A DNA stretch of 64,000 nt from Bidens hawaiensis (taxonomy: Eukaryota; Streptophyta; Magnoliopsida; Asterales; Asteraceae). Below, piece by piece: positions 11,501 through 23,009 of this stretch (the stretch's first letter is position 1; every line of letters starts with the position of its first letter). The stretch spans positions 1-64,000 of the forward strand of contig JAIQDT010002845.1 of NCBI GenBank assembly GCA_021521415.1, written 5' to 3'. The notes under the pieces were generated by a model. The model was not told where the DNA came from. It saw only the letters and a program-made list of their open reading frames with translations, and ran no database searches. The position numbers were made by a program, and so were the translations under genes.

Positions 11501-11674
11501 TCTGTTAAAACAGGGGTTTGAACCAAAAGGGTTCCAATGGAAGACAAAGAAGGAGGTGATTGAAAAGAAAACCTATGTGATTGAGCAGACAGAAGAAATA
11601 ATCAAATCTCAAGAAGTGAAGAATGGGTCAGATTCTGACACAGATGAAGATTGTGAAATTGTGAACAGTCCTTG
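8586..11674 (+). pseudogene. gag: Sirevirus gag (broken)
   Basis: Structural polyprotein that would form the virus-like particle. The ATG at 8586 follows the primer site by about 100 bp and opens MEDQEVSINKIPRLLGQENF, a usual copia gag start, with the LKQQLDRFKF stretch of the UBN2/gag domain further on. Two zinc knuckles are visible. The first (9674-9715) is CYNCQQPGHFAREF, in which the last Cys is Phe. The second (11190-11231) is CKKCDAYSHHTDSC, a perfect C-x2-C-x4-H-x4-C. Between them lies a Lys/Glu-rich, probably coiled-coil region (10100-10740). Lesions: an early stop near 8683, a frameshift near 9057, stops at 9788 and 9967, a frame change around 10750-10857, and another at 11673. A gag this long, over 1000 codons, is a Sirevirus trait. 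Confidence 0.85.
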
Positions 11675-13198
11675 AACAAAAATGACTCATGGTATATGGA
11701 CAGTGGATGTTATAGGCACATGACTTGTGACAAGAGTGTGTTAATCAATTATGAAAAGAAATATGAAGGGCCAGTTGCCTTTGGGAGTGATGAAAATGGA
11801 GGTAAGATTGTTGGTAGAGGAACACTCACAAATGGTAAAGTATCTTTTGAGAATGTACTGCATGTTGAAGGACTGCAATAAAATTTGCTTAGCATTTCTC
11901 AAGTCTGTGACAAAGGATACCAGGTGGTTTTCAATGATGAACACTGCCTGATATTGAAGCCTGAATTTGTAATTCCAACTGATATGATTATGATGATGGC
12001 TCCAAGAAATGGCAACCTCTATGAACTAAGAATGAACAATGCAACTTCAAGAGGTGGTTCATGCTTTGTGTCAAAAGCAACTGAAAATGAAACTAAGCTA
12101 TGGCATAGGAAGATGTGTCATGTGAACTTAAAGAACATGAACAAACTTGTAAAAGGTGAACATGTTGTTGGCCTTCCCACAAGATAGTTCATATTGGAAG
12201 AAAAATGCACATCTTGCCTGAAAGGGAAACAACACAAATACTCACATAAAAGCAAAATGATAAACACTATTGATGAGGTGTTGGAACTGTTACACATGAA
12301 TCTATTTGGTCCTGTAAGTGTTCCAAGTATTGGGAAGAAAAGATACTGCCTGGTGATTACTGATGACTATTCAAGGTTTACTTGGGTATACTTTATGGGT
12401 AGCAAAGATGAAACTGCAGAGTTGATTAGAACGTATGTGCTAAAAATGGAAAATCAGCTTGATAGGGAGGTGAAGGTCATTAGAAGTGACAATGGGACAG
12501 AGTTCAAGAATAGAACTATAGATGAATTCTGCACTTCTAAGGGTATCTTTCAACAATACAGTGCTCCCAGAACTCCTAAACAAAATGGTGTTGCAGAAGA
12601 AGAAAGAGAACATTAATTGAAGCTGAAAGGACCATGATTGATGATGCAAATCTGCGAGTCACTTTCTGGGCAGAAGCAATCAACACTGCATGTTATGTGC
12701 AGAACAGGGTTCTGTTGAACAAGGCTCAAAATAAGACTTCATATGAGGTTATCTTTAAAAGAAAGCCTTATGTGAAGTTCTTAAAGCCTTTTGGATGCAG
12801 ATGCTCACTCCTGAATACAAAGGACTATTTGAACAAGTTCTAGTCCAAATCACTGGAATGTTTCTTTGTAGGCTATTCATCTCATTCAAAAGCTTATAAA
12901 GTCTATGTGAAAGAGCACATGGTGGTTATTGAGTCTTCTGATATAATTTTCAATGAAAACCATTTCAATAATGTTGAAGGACCTAAGTGGCTATTTGACT
13001 TGGAAAAGATGATCAAGTCCTTCAAAATCTATAGTGAAGATATGGATGACAGCATGTACAGAACCAGCTTTGAAGATATAGGAAAACTAAGACAAGTTAA
13101 TCTGGACAAGCTATGGTCATCTGTTGCTCCTGAAACAAATGGATTTAACTTTGAAAGAAGCAACCAACAAGCTACTGATGTTGATATGAATGGATAAG
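11672..13198 (+). pseudogene. pol: Sirevirus protease and integrase (broken pol, 5' part)
   Basis: The protease core WYMDSGCYRHMTCD carries the aspartic Asp-Ser-Gly (11690-11740). A GAG-pre-integrase block follows (LWHRKMCHVNLKNMN, about 12100), then CTSCLKGKQHK of the zinc-binding region, then the integrase catalytic core. The first catalytic Asp appears changed: the usual HMDLFGP reads HMNLFGP near 12295. The second is intact in VIRSDNGTEF (about 12478). The Glu region PKQNGVAE is followed by a frameshift at about 12600. Other stops lie at 11879, 12185, 12841 and 13195. The C-terminal part, with FGCRCSLLNTKDYL, matches the usual region after the copia core. Inactive as it stands. Confidence 0.88.
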
Positions 13199-13206
13199 AT
13201 GATGCA

Positions 13207-15129
13207 ATGGAAGTCTCTAATGAAGGACCAAGTGAAGTAGAGGGTGAACCAATTCAAAGTCAGCAACCTGTTCAGACTGAAAGGATAAATCAATTTGAAG
13301 ATAGGTTCCAGTCTTTGTTTGACTCTCTACAATTTGGGTCAAATGAAGCATCTTCATCAGAGATAAATCAAGTTCAAGCAAATGAAGAATCCCAAGTGAG
13401 AATTGAAGATAAATCTACTGAGTTAAACATGACAAATCTAGAGACAGAAGTTTCTGCACAACAAGTTGTGCAGACCACCTCTGTTGAAAGAAACCATCCT
13501 GCAGAAAACATAATAGGAGACTTGCATGAGAGAGTGACAAGAAGTTCTTCTGAAAAGGCAAACATCTGCCTGTATGCCTGCTTCTTATCCCAAGTTGGGC
13601 CAAAGAACATTAATCAAGCTTTGAAAGACAATAGCTGGGTAGAAGCTATGCAGGAGGAATTAGCCCAATTCAGAGACTTACATGTATGGGACTTGGTTGA
13701 CAAGCCCAGAGGCAAGTATACTATTGGCACAAAATGGGTCTTCAGAAACAAAAAGGATGAAAGAGGTATTGTTATTAAGAACAAAGCAAGACTGGTAGCT
13801 CTAGGATGCTTACAAGAGGAAGGAGTGGACTTTGAAGAAGTTTTTTCTCCAGTTGCAAGACTAGAAGCAATCAGAATCTTTCTGGCATATGCAGCATTCA
13901 TGAATATAAAGGTCTATCAATTGGATGTAAAGTCTGCATTTTTGAATGGAAAAATTGATGAAGAAGTCTATGTCACTCAACCTCCTGGATTTGAAGATCC
14001 AATGCATCCCAACAAGGTTTACAAGCTCAGCAAGGCACTGTATGGATTACATCAAGCACCAAGAGCTTGGTATGATGAGCTATCAAATCATTTGTTGGAA
14101 AATGGTTTCTGTAGAGGGGCAATTGACAAGACTCTTTTCTACAAAAGAAGGAACAAAGATCTGCTGCTGCTGCAAGTGTATGTGGATGACATTATCTTTG
14201 GCTCTACAAATGAACAGATGTGCAATGAGTTTGAGCAAGTAATGAAATTCAAGTACAAGATGAGCTCAATAGGAGAAATGAATTTCTTCCTTGGACTTCA
14301 AGTGCAACAGAAAACTGATGGCATCTTCATAAATCAATCCAAATATGTACAAGAGATTCTTAACAAATTCAAGTGCCAAGACTTCAAGACTGTGTCCACA
14401 CCAATGGATACACATGAGAAAATGGTACCTAATGAAAAGGGGGAGCCAGTGGACCAGCATGAATACAGGGCCAAGATAGGACCATTGATGTATCTCACAG
14501 GATCTAGGCCAGATATTATGTTTGCTATGTGTGTCTGTGCAAGATTTCAAGCTAACCCCAAGGTTTCACATATGCTAGCAGTTAAGAGGATCTTCAGATA
14601 TTTAAAGGGAAAACCAGATTTGGGGATTTGGTATCCAAAGAACCCTTCCTTTGACCTGATGGCCTACACAGACAGTGACTATGATGGTTGCAACATGATT
14701 AGAAAATCAACCTCTGGAGGATGCCAGAATCTAGGGAACAGGCTGGTGTCTTGGCAATGCAAGAAGCAAACTACAATGTCAATCTCCACTGCTGAAGCTG
14801 AGTATATTGCTGCCTCTGCTTGCTGTGCATAGGTTTTGTGGATTCAAAATCAACTACTGGACTATGGTCTGAATTTCTTACTTACTCCTATCTTAATAGA
14901 TAATACTGCTGCTATGTTTATTTTTAAGAATCCAGTCCAACATTCTAAGACTAAGCATATTGAAATTAGACATCATTTCATTAGGGATTGTCAAGAAAAA
15001 GGGCTAATAGAAATGAAAAGGGTAGACACATCTGGTAATTTGGCCGATTTGTTCACCAAACCTTTAGATAAGACCAGGTTTCATTTTCTGTTGAAATGCC
15101 TAGGAATGATAAATGCTGATGAGGTTTAA
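13207..15129 (+). pseudogene. pol: Sirevirus reverse transcriptase and RNase H (one stop)
   Basis: The least damaged part: 541 codons open, one TAG at 14830-14832, then open again to the natural stop at 15127. The RT region starts near [12 protein letters not shown] (13630); motifs include [30 protein letters not shown] and the catalytic YVDDI (14179-14193), followed by [10 protein letters not shown] and PDIMFAMC. RNase H shows YTDSDYDGC (about 14665), STSGG and [11 protein letters not shown], with KTKHIEIRHHFIRD and the copia C-terminal LADLFTKPLD after the stop. The N-terminal 110 residues are a Gln/Glu-rich linker. Converting one codon is all that separates it from a full-length RT region, in contrast to gag and integrase. 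Confidence 0.92.
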
Positions 15130-17980
15130 TTTAGGATGTGTGCTCAAGTGAGGTGCTTACTGATGATCTATGTTACTCACTTTGAATGTTTGCATGATAA
15201 AATTGCTATGCTTAAATGATTACTCAAATTGCATGAATCATGTTTGTGACTGTTCTTGTGTGGAAATTCTGTTAACTGTGTTAATTACAGCTTTTAGTAC
15301 TTTGATCTGTGCTTGCTTGATGAATTTTTATGATTCTAAGTACTTCGAGCATGAATCTGTGCTTGATGATGTGCTTATTGCTATTCGAGCACAAGCATAG
15401 GCTCTTGTACGACTATTCTGAGTCATTCGAGCACAGATGTCATTGCTCAACAGCTCGAGCATAGAATGCCATCTTGAAAACTTTTGCAAGTGTTTCGAGC
15501 ATGCTTCTATGGTAGATGGGTGTTTAACGCTCTTCGAGCACAAACAATCCATACTTGAGGTTTTTCTCAAGTAACTCGAGCATGAGTGTTGTTACCAGTG
15601 GTTGAGCATGTACATGTATTAAGGATAACTTGCTTATTCCTTGCAAATTATTGCTCGAACACAAGGTTAGTTTTTCGAGCACAATCATTGAAATGATATA
15701 CTTCTAAGGTTGCTCGATAGTCTTTCGGGCATGCTCGATGAAGTTCAGGGCATGCTCGACAAACTTAACTGATGATTTGTTGGTTCTATGCTATCTAAAT
15801 GTTTATGTTTTGATCCTGTGAAAGTGTGTGCTTGTTACAAATACTTAAATGACAACACCATCTTTAAAAATCACTGTTCTTCAATTGAACTCTCAAAAGG
15901 AAATGGTTTTTAAAATGGTAAAAGTTTTTGACTAAGCAACACTGTCTTCGGTGATATTGAATAAGAGAAATGATAATATTATCCAAGTTCCCAGCTTCAC
16001 GGAAGCAAGAAACTGTATTATGGGAAATTGAATCCAACCTAAAAAGGGAAATGATAGAAAACTGTTTAAGATAACTAACCCATGGATTATAAGTTCAAAA
16101 GGCTTTGAGTACAGTCATTGGCAAAGTAAGGTAGCTTTCCATAGTCTGTAGTTGCAATATGTGATATACATTTAAATTTGCTGAGTATGATGTGGTGAAG
16201 CATTGAAAAATCAGGTATGTTCTCTAGCATATCTCTCCGAATGATAGGCAGAAAGGTCATTATCCAATCATACACGAGTCCGTTGGTGTTTCTGGTCTAT
16301 AAAAAATATCTATTAAGTATTTGAGCAGAAATAAATTATTGATTTATGGAAAACCTCTCAAAAGAAGAGAGAAAGAAAGAGTTTGAAAAGTATAAAAAGA
16401 TCAAAAGTATAATATATATATATAAGTTATCCGATTTCATGATTTAAGGGGCACTAAGGGAACTACAAAGGTGGGGCATACAAGTAAGTCCTAAACACCC
16501 TGAATGTATGGTATGTAAGTCCGGATGGCATGTAAGTCCAATGTTCAACCTTACAGTCTGTTATCAAAGACAAAATATAAATAAATAACTGCTCTAGTAT
16601 ACAAAAATCAATTTTGACCAGGGCATCAGGGTCGGAGTCAATTCGGGGTGATTTGGAGAAAACTAAATACGCTTTGAGAAGAGATTAGAGGCAATATGAA
16701 GCTATAACCATTCCTATCTTATGCTCTAATTGAATCCTAAATGTATCACAGAAATCAATGACCATTATGCTAAGTATACCTACTGTCAACCTGACTTGAG
16801 TCATAATAACAATGACCATGACGTGGTGTGATCGTTGTTTTAGATAGTCTGATCCCATGTTGAGATCTTTCCAAATGACTTAAAATGAATTATATTTTGA
16901 ACTGGATTTTGATCTCTTATTTCACCTTAAACTAATTGCTCAATTTAATTTACTGTTCTGCGATTATTCTTTGGTGAAAGTTAAAATTTGAGCACAATGC
17001 ATGATTAATCATGTCTTAGGTTAGTGGCTTAACAGTTGTGGTTCTCAAAACTGAATTGAACTTTAAGTTAAGTATTTTGAGCAGAAAGACTGTGCTTACT
17101 TATGTATTGCTGCTTAAAGTATACTTTGAGACGTGTGAATTGACAATCTGTTTCGAGTATGACATGAAAGATTTTCTGTTAAGTGTTTCGAGCATGCTTT
17201 TTATCTTCGAGTACCTGCTATGTTATGAAAATTAATGTTATGTGTTTAGAGCATAATTTCATGGTAAGTAGTTAAGATCTAAATTTTTGAGCACAAAGAA
17301 CTGAATGATAGGAGACATTTATGTGTTTTGAGCATAATTATGTGCTAGATACTTAGGTATAAGAATTCGAGCTAAGGAACTTGATGGAACGTTTTGTGAA
17401 ATAGTTCGAGAAAACTTGAGAGCTAGACACTTAGGCTGTGAGTTCGAGTACAGGATTAGGAAAGGTTTAATCCGCTAAGGCTTTCGAGCATAGAAGTACG
17501 TCGAGCACATAGAGCTATAGAGTCTAGAGCAAAGTTTTTAACACTGGAATACATCTCGAGCATAGAGTAGTGATGATATATTTCTAAGTATCTCGAGCAT
17601 GATGCATAGTCGAGTAAGGTCTGCTTACCTGTATGACTCAGGACTTTATATTGAATAAATTGACAAGTACACCCGAGCTCACTACACCTCGAGTATGACT
17701 CGATACTCCAGTAAGTTAAAACTTTTGAGAAGGCAATCGAGCACAAGTCTAGAGGAATAATACTCTGTCTCGTATACTGGTTGTACCATGTACTCGAGTA
17801 GGGACAGAAAATATTCCAAGTACATCGAGCAAGGGTTGTACCATGTACTCGTGCACAGAGGGGGCCAGGTTTTACTTTGGCTGTATGCTCGAGCAAGGGA
17901 GGTACAATTAAATTTAAAATTAAATGACAACTGTCGTGTGCTAGACGACAAACCAAGGTACTATACCACCCAAACATTAG
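15130..17980 (+). promoter_or_regulatory. Pol-to-ORF3 spacer with dispersed TCGAGCA motifs
   Basis: No coding unit. The region contains roughly twenty TCGAGCA or close variants (followed by T, C or A), concentrated at 15340-15770 and 17140-17900 and sparse between 15800 and 17100. The same heptamer fills the U3 of the element's LTRs. The region ends at a TATA box at 17982. I read it as an upstream regulatory region for ORF3. The open frames on either strand here (for example 17456-17977 minus) are by-products of the repeated motif. Confidence 0.6.
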
Positions 17981-17981
17981 G

Positions 17982-17989
17982 TATAAAAG
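17982..17989 (+). promoter_or_regulatory. Internal TATA box of the ORF3 unit
   Basis: TATAAAAG followed by GGGG, in otherwise AT-rich sequence, about 150 bp upstream of a splice donor and 357 bp upstream of the ORF3 ATG. Downstream is a CT-rich leader (CTCCTC, CCCTCTTGC, CTCCCTCTTTCTC) of the kind seen in plant 5' UTRs. Transcription start by distance would be near 18012-18020. Confidence 0.55.
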
Positions 17990-18137
17990 GGGGACTTGGA
18001 AACTTTTTCACATATCTCCTCGTGTTTTAAACCTAATCGCAAAAACCCTCTTGCTCGTGCAATCTCCCTCTTTCTCGCTGCTCTAATACCTGCTTAATTT
18101 CACTTCGATTACAGCCATTAGCTCTGTTTCAACTTCG

Positions 18138-18340
18138 GTAAGGCATCGTTATTTGATAATCGTCACACCGATTTCGAAATTAGGGTTTCTAATTAGACTT
18201 TTGGCTAACTGTTTACTTCTTCTGACATATACGCATATTACTACGGAACAAGTTAATTGAAGACGCCATTAATCATCTATCTATCCTCATATATTAGTTT
18301 TGCGACTTTGTGTACTAACATTCTTGTACTTTTTTTGCAG
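18138..18340 (+). other. Predicted 5'-UTR intron (203 bp) before ORF3
   Basis: The donor is TTCG/GTAAGG at 18138. A textbook branch site TACTAAC lies at 18313-18319, followed by a T7 tract and the acceptor TTTTTTTGCAG ending at 18340. The body is AT-rich. The ATG of ORF3 begins six bases after the acceptor. A first exon in the CT-rich leader plus this intron is the classic plant leader-intron layout. Alternatively the acceptor could pair with a distant donor near the 5' LTR to make a subgenomic RNA. Confidence 0.65.
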
Positions 18341-18345
18341 AACTG

Positions 18346-21300
18346 ATGGCGTATAAATTCGAAAAATGGCATAATATGTGCGCTCAGTTAGAGATAGATG
18401 ATGAAAACAGCGAATTAGAGCCGATGATAAATTTCTTAAGCAACTCTAATCTGCTGGTGGCATTGACTAAAAATCCCACACTCTACAGGAACCATTTTAC
18501 AGATTTTTGACAGTCCGCAACTTATGTCAACGATGTCAACAAAGAGAGAATTTAGGCATCGGTTCTGCATCACGACATTGAGATAACAGAAGCCTCAAAC
18601 AGAGTTGCACTAGACCTAAATGACAACTTTGGGGATCGACTATCTTACTCTGTCCCGAGGCTACTGAGAGTCTTTCAAGAGACGATGGGCTACCAGGGAG
18701 GAGTGAAGGAGGGGCAGTTTCAAAAGGGAAGTTTTCCGTTGATCTACCGATTCTTAATTCACCATGTGATCCAGTCCTTATCTCCTAGGAGAGGGACTTG
18801 GACTTTATTAATCAGAGAGCTTGGGACTCTCACTATGGCAATACTCTACAGGAAACCCTTTAATGTTTCAAGACTTATCTTTCAAGGGTTGGTTTCCAAT
18901 ACAGAGAAGGCAGAAGGACAAAGATTCCTCATGTATCCGAGGTTTCTACAGATTTTGATAGACAGAGTTTTGCCTGATCTTCAACGGACTGGTGAAGTGC
19001 TGGGATTGTAGAATCCAAACATTTGCAAGGGATTGAAAGATGCTAAAAACAAGTTTGTTGATAATGATGAATGGGATTTACTACCATGGTTGCTTGTACC
19101 AGCATTATAAGCTATTGATATACCAAGGACTCTAGGGAATAGTGATGATGAAGATGGTGATGGTGCAAATGATGATGGAAATAGTATTGATGGTGATGAT
19201 GGTGCGGAAGGTTGAAATGACATGATGATTGGTAATGATGATGTTGCACAGGAGGCAATTGAGGTAAATGTGCCTTTGATTGAGCAGGCTGCCAATGAAG
19301 AAGGTAACGCAGAGATGGAGATACATGGAGACATTGATGAACCGGTTGCGGCTACCGTCCCTCAATCTCCAGAACCAATGGATGAAAATGTCCTTATAGC
19401 AAATGTTGTCTCGAACGTTGCTGTAACCATTGAGAAGATAACTCCACCCGACTCTCCACCACCTGAGACTTACCACGATGACACAGATTCTGCGGAATCA
19501 TATGATGCTATTGATGATATTCCATCTTCGCCAGCCACAACTGAACCTGCCCTATCTGATGCTGAACCAACTGTTAACATTCCTGTATTCACACCACCTA
19601 CATCTCCACTACAAGAGTCATTTCATTATTCCCCACCTCAATCAACCCATCCCGTTCAAGATCAACCAGCCTCTGAACCTTTCTCTGAACCCGCCCCAAG
19701 GCCGACTCTTGAGACTCCACCTTCAAACCCTAATCTTTATGACATTGTCTATGAGAATGCAAGACTTGAGTTTGAGAACATAATGTTAAAGGAGCAAAAT
19801 GCCGTTTTGGCTAAAAGGAAGTTGTCTTTGGAAGCTGCACTGAATGAAGCCTTATTGAATATTCGAACCCTAGAAGGACATCTTGAGGTTGAGAAGACCT
19901 CAGATGCACCAAAACAGGGGGAGAAACCTGATGTTGCAGAAGGATTAAAAGTCATTGGTGAATTATATGAGAGTTCTGAAGAGGAAGTGGTAGAGGTTGA
20001 ACCATCAAATGCCTTAAAAATGATAAATCAAGCTTATGATGATGGAGAATCGGAGGATGAGGGGGAGAATAAAGAAGAAGAAGAAACCGAAGAAGAACTC
20101 TTGAAAAGAAAGGCAAAGGGAAAGGGGGTTGCACTTACCAATGATGATCTACACCCCTGCCCCAACATACAGTTCAATCTGATGACATATTGCACAGAGA
20201 AAATATAATTGATCCAGACATAGCAGAAGTTGAATCTATGAAGACTGCTATGAGTTTGATAAATGAAGAGCTAGAGTCTTTGGATCAAGAAGAGGAAGAG
20301 GAAATTCCTCAGGAAGTGATTGAAGCACTTATTAACTTGAAAGAGAAAGAAGAGGCAGATGAAAGAAAACTGAAAGAGGCTGATGAGGCAATCAAGGCTA
20401 CACTTGATGCCTTGAGAGAACAAATGAACATTGACACACAAGAACAGGAAGAACCTGAGACAATTGAACCTGAAATTCCTAAAACTGAACCCATCAACAT
20501 TGATGTGGAAACTAATAATGAAAAAGAGACTAGTCTGGGATTGAGGGAAGAACCAAAGAGGGATGAGGGGTCAAAGATGCCTTGGTATCTATATGTAAAG
20601 TTCATTTCACAATTGGTAATGCTCAGGACACACTTTGACATCCTCCTACACCCTGAAGAATTCAGTCCAGAAACTGTGGATGCTGCAAAAAGAGCTCAAG
20701 AAGAATACATACAAGAACAGTGGAATAATAGCCAACTTCTGATCAAAGACATGCCGGAGCCAACTGTAAGTGAAGTACTTGATGAAGATGCTGCTAGAAC
20801 AGAACCGATGACAGAAGATTTTGATGATGAAGTGTCTGAGACCTCAGAGTCAGTTGATGAGGAAATCATATTGGAAAGACCAGAAGTTGAAATATCTCAG
20901 CCCAACACACCTACTCCATCTCAATCAAATTTGAAAAGGAAAGACACATCTGAAATTGATACACCCAAGACCAAAAGATAAAAATCTGTAAAGAAAATGG
21001 TGTACAAGATAAGATTAGAAAGGTTAGAAGAAAGAAGGAGGGCTCAATCTACAAATGTTGAAGAACCAATGATTGAGGCTCTTCATAATCTTGAAGATGT
21101 GATTGATTTAGAGAATGAAAATGAAGATGAGGAAGGGTTAAAGGAAACTGAAAAAGAAAATGAAGATAAAGACTATCTGATCAGCTTGGGATATGATCCA
21201 ATATATCTTCAAAGACTATCAGAAGAAGAACTAGCAAAGGAATCTGAGGGGTGGAGAATAAGAAAGACCAAAAGAGAACTGTTGATGAAAGCTGGTCACA

Positions 21301-22797
21301 AGCCTGCATTCCTTAACCTGCAACCATTTGATAAGATTGACAGACTCTACAAAAGGGCTCTTGTAGATGATATTTCAGAATATGTGAAGGAGGTAGCAAA
21401 GAAAGTGGAGGATGAAAAGGTGCTAAAAGAGTCTGATAATAAAAATGAAAGGAAAGCAACTGATGAAGCAGATTATGAAGTGATAAAGGCTAAACATAAA
21501 GATATAAAATTTCTTCAACTGTACGGATACAGTTATAACTATTTGATAAATCTTTCTCCTGAAGAATTGAAAAGAAGAATTCAAAAGATAAAGGACTCTC
21601 ACAAAGATCAGGCAAGTAGAGAAAAATTTGTGAGAAAACAGGAGCTAAAGATGAGGTTACAAAAGGAAAGAGATGAAGCTGAAAAGAAAAAATCAAGAAG
21701 CAAAAGAATGGTTTCAGGATCCTCAAAGAGTTCAAACCTTGAAGAAACTTGTAATGAACAAGGGTATGACTGAGGAGGAATTTGATAAGATGCCCCATGC
21801 TCAACTACTAGATATAAACAAAAGGGAGCAAAGATTGTATATGGAAACAGAAAGAAAAATGCAGGAAGAAAGAAAGAAAATGGATGATTTGGTAAGAGCA
21901 GAGAGGATGGCTGCTTTACACAAGAAAGGTGTCGGTATGGGTAGACTGATAAATCAATCTGATGAAACAATTAAAAGATGGTATGAGGAAGAAGGGCTTG
22001 GTGCACAAAAGAAAACTCAGCAAGGAAGCACAAGCCAGGCTCAAAGGTCAGAGGTTGTGAGGCCTGAGCCACCATGTGATGTAAATTTTCCCACACATCT
22101 CTTCTTCGATAGACGATCAAAGACCTTGAGAGTCGTTACTGAAGATAAGGAAGAACATCTCATCATCTTTAGGGATGATTTGAGAAATTTCACGAAAGAA
22201 CAACTAACCAGGATGGCTGAATTGACCTTGTATGAAAATCAAATCAGAAGTCAGCCATCTGGTCAGCAAAGAAATATCTCTCAAGATTTTTAAAAGAACA
22301 GGCAGAAAAGGGGGTTCCCATTTTTGTAACAGAAGAAAAGAGAGATACGAAGCCAGACAGAGAGGGAGAAAAGAAACAAACGGATAAATGAAGTGCACAC
22401 CTCAGAGCTCTCCCTTTTTGATGCCAAGAAACAAAAGACTCAAGCAACCAGCTCATATTATAAAAGGAAGACTTTGAAAGAGTGCTTGGCAATGAGGGAA
22501 GTAATGAAGGAACCAAACTCGATGGTACAACAATTTGGGAGAATCACATACATAACGTACAATCAGCACAATGATTCAGTCACTTTGAGAAATGAGTCTG
22601 GAATTCCCATTGCAGTGATACGACATGATGAGGATCTCAAATTCATGCATCCTCAAGACTTACAAGACTTAATTGATGCAAAGTTTCCAAATGACTCATC
22701 AGACGCTGTGGAACTGGACATGATCAAACAAAGAGCTGCCTATGTCAAGAGATTAAAGGAAAGATTTTACAAGGAGCAAAGGAAGAAGATGACATAA
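18346..22797 (+). pseudogene. Sirevirus third ORF (env-like position), about 1480 codons, broken
   Basis: Starts MAYKFEKWHNMCAQ and ends KEQRKKMT. The N-terminal part (18460-19010, with RFLMYPRFLQILI and LIYRFLIHHVIQSLSP) matches in my memory a domain found after pol in Asteraceae copia elements. It is followed by a Pro/Glu/Asp-rich linker (19220-19730), then long Glu/Lys-rich coiled-coil stretches (19740-21900). The C-terminal region holds two similar strand-helix modules: TLRVVTEDKEEHLIIFRDDL (about 22120) and VTLRNESGIPIAVIRHDEDL (about 22580). I see no signal peptide and no convincing membrane anchor, so 'env' is only positional. Lesions: stops at 18508, 18553, 19009, about 19108 and 19213, a frameshift near 20200, a stop at 20979, a +1 shift within 21673-21771, and stops after 22290. 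Function unknown. Confidence 0.75.
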
Positions 22798-22800
22798 TGG

Positions 22801-23009
22801 AGCTAATGGATGATGGATTTTATTTCTATTTATCTTTGTATTTTGTTTAATTTGTAAAAACTTTAATTTGTAATGCCCATGAGGCAGAATTCCTAATTAT
22901 GTAATGAAATGACATGTTCATGAATGATATATATTCTATGTCTGATACATGTGTAACTCTATGCAGGTATGTTTTGTTGCATCTGAGCTTGTTCCAATCT
23001 AGGGGAGAT
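22801..23009 (+). other. 3' untranslated region and polypurine tract
   Basis: Non-coding tail after ORF3, with TTTGTTTAATTTG-type AT-rich DNA. It ends in CTAGGGGAGAT (about 22999-23009), the polypurine tract that primes plus-strand synthesis, directly before the 3' LTR. The minus-strand copy at 60312-60528 has the same tract (ATCTCTCCCTAG). Confidence 0.85.

Noticed and set aside
17456..17977. 173-codon minus-strand ORF opposite the Sirevirus spacer
   Set aside because: Its sequence is explained by the TCGAGCA-type repeats read in antisense; no domain, Cys/Ser-rich artefact composition.
19132..19476. Antisense ORFs across Sirevirus ORF3 (also 20309-20641, 21490-21970, 22204-22516)
   Set aside because: They mirror the strongly biased Glu/Lys coding strand; the sense frame carries the conserved modules.
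18346..22797. Calling ORF3 a retroviral-type envelope gene
   Set aside because: Only its position supports this; no signal peptide, cleavage site or membrane anchor is visible.
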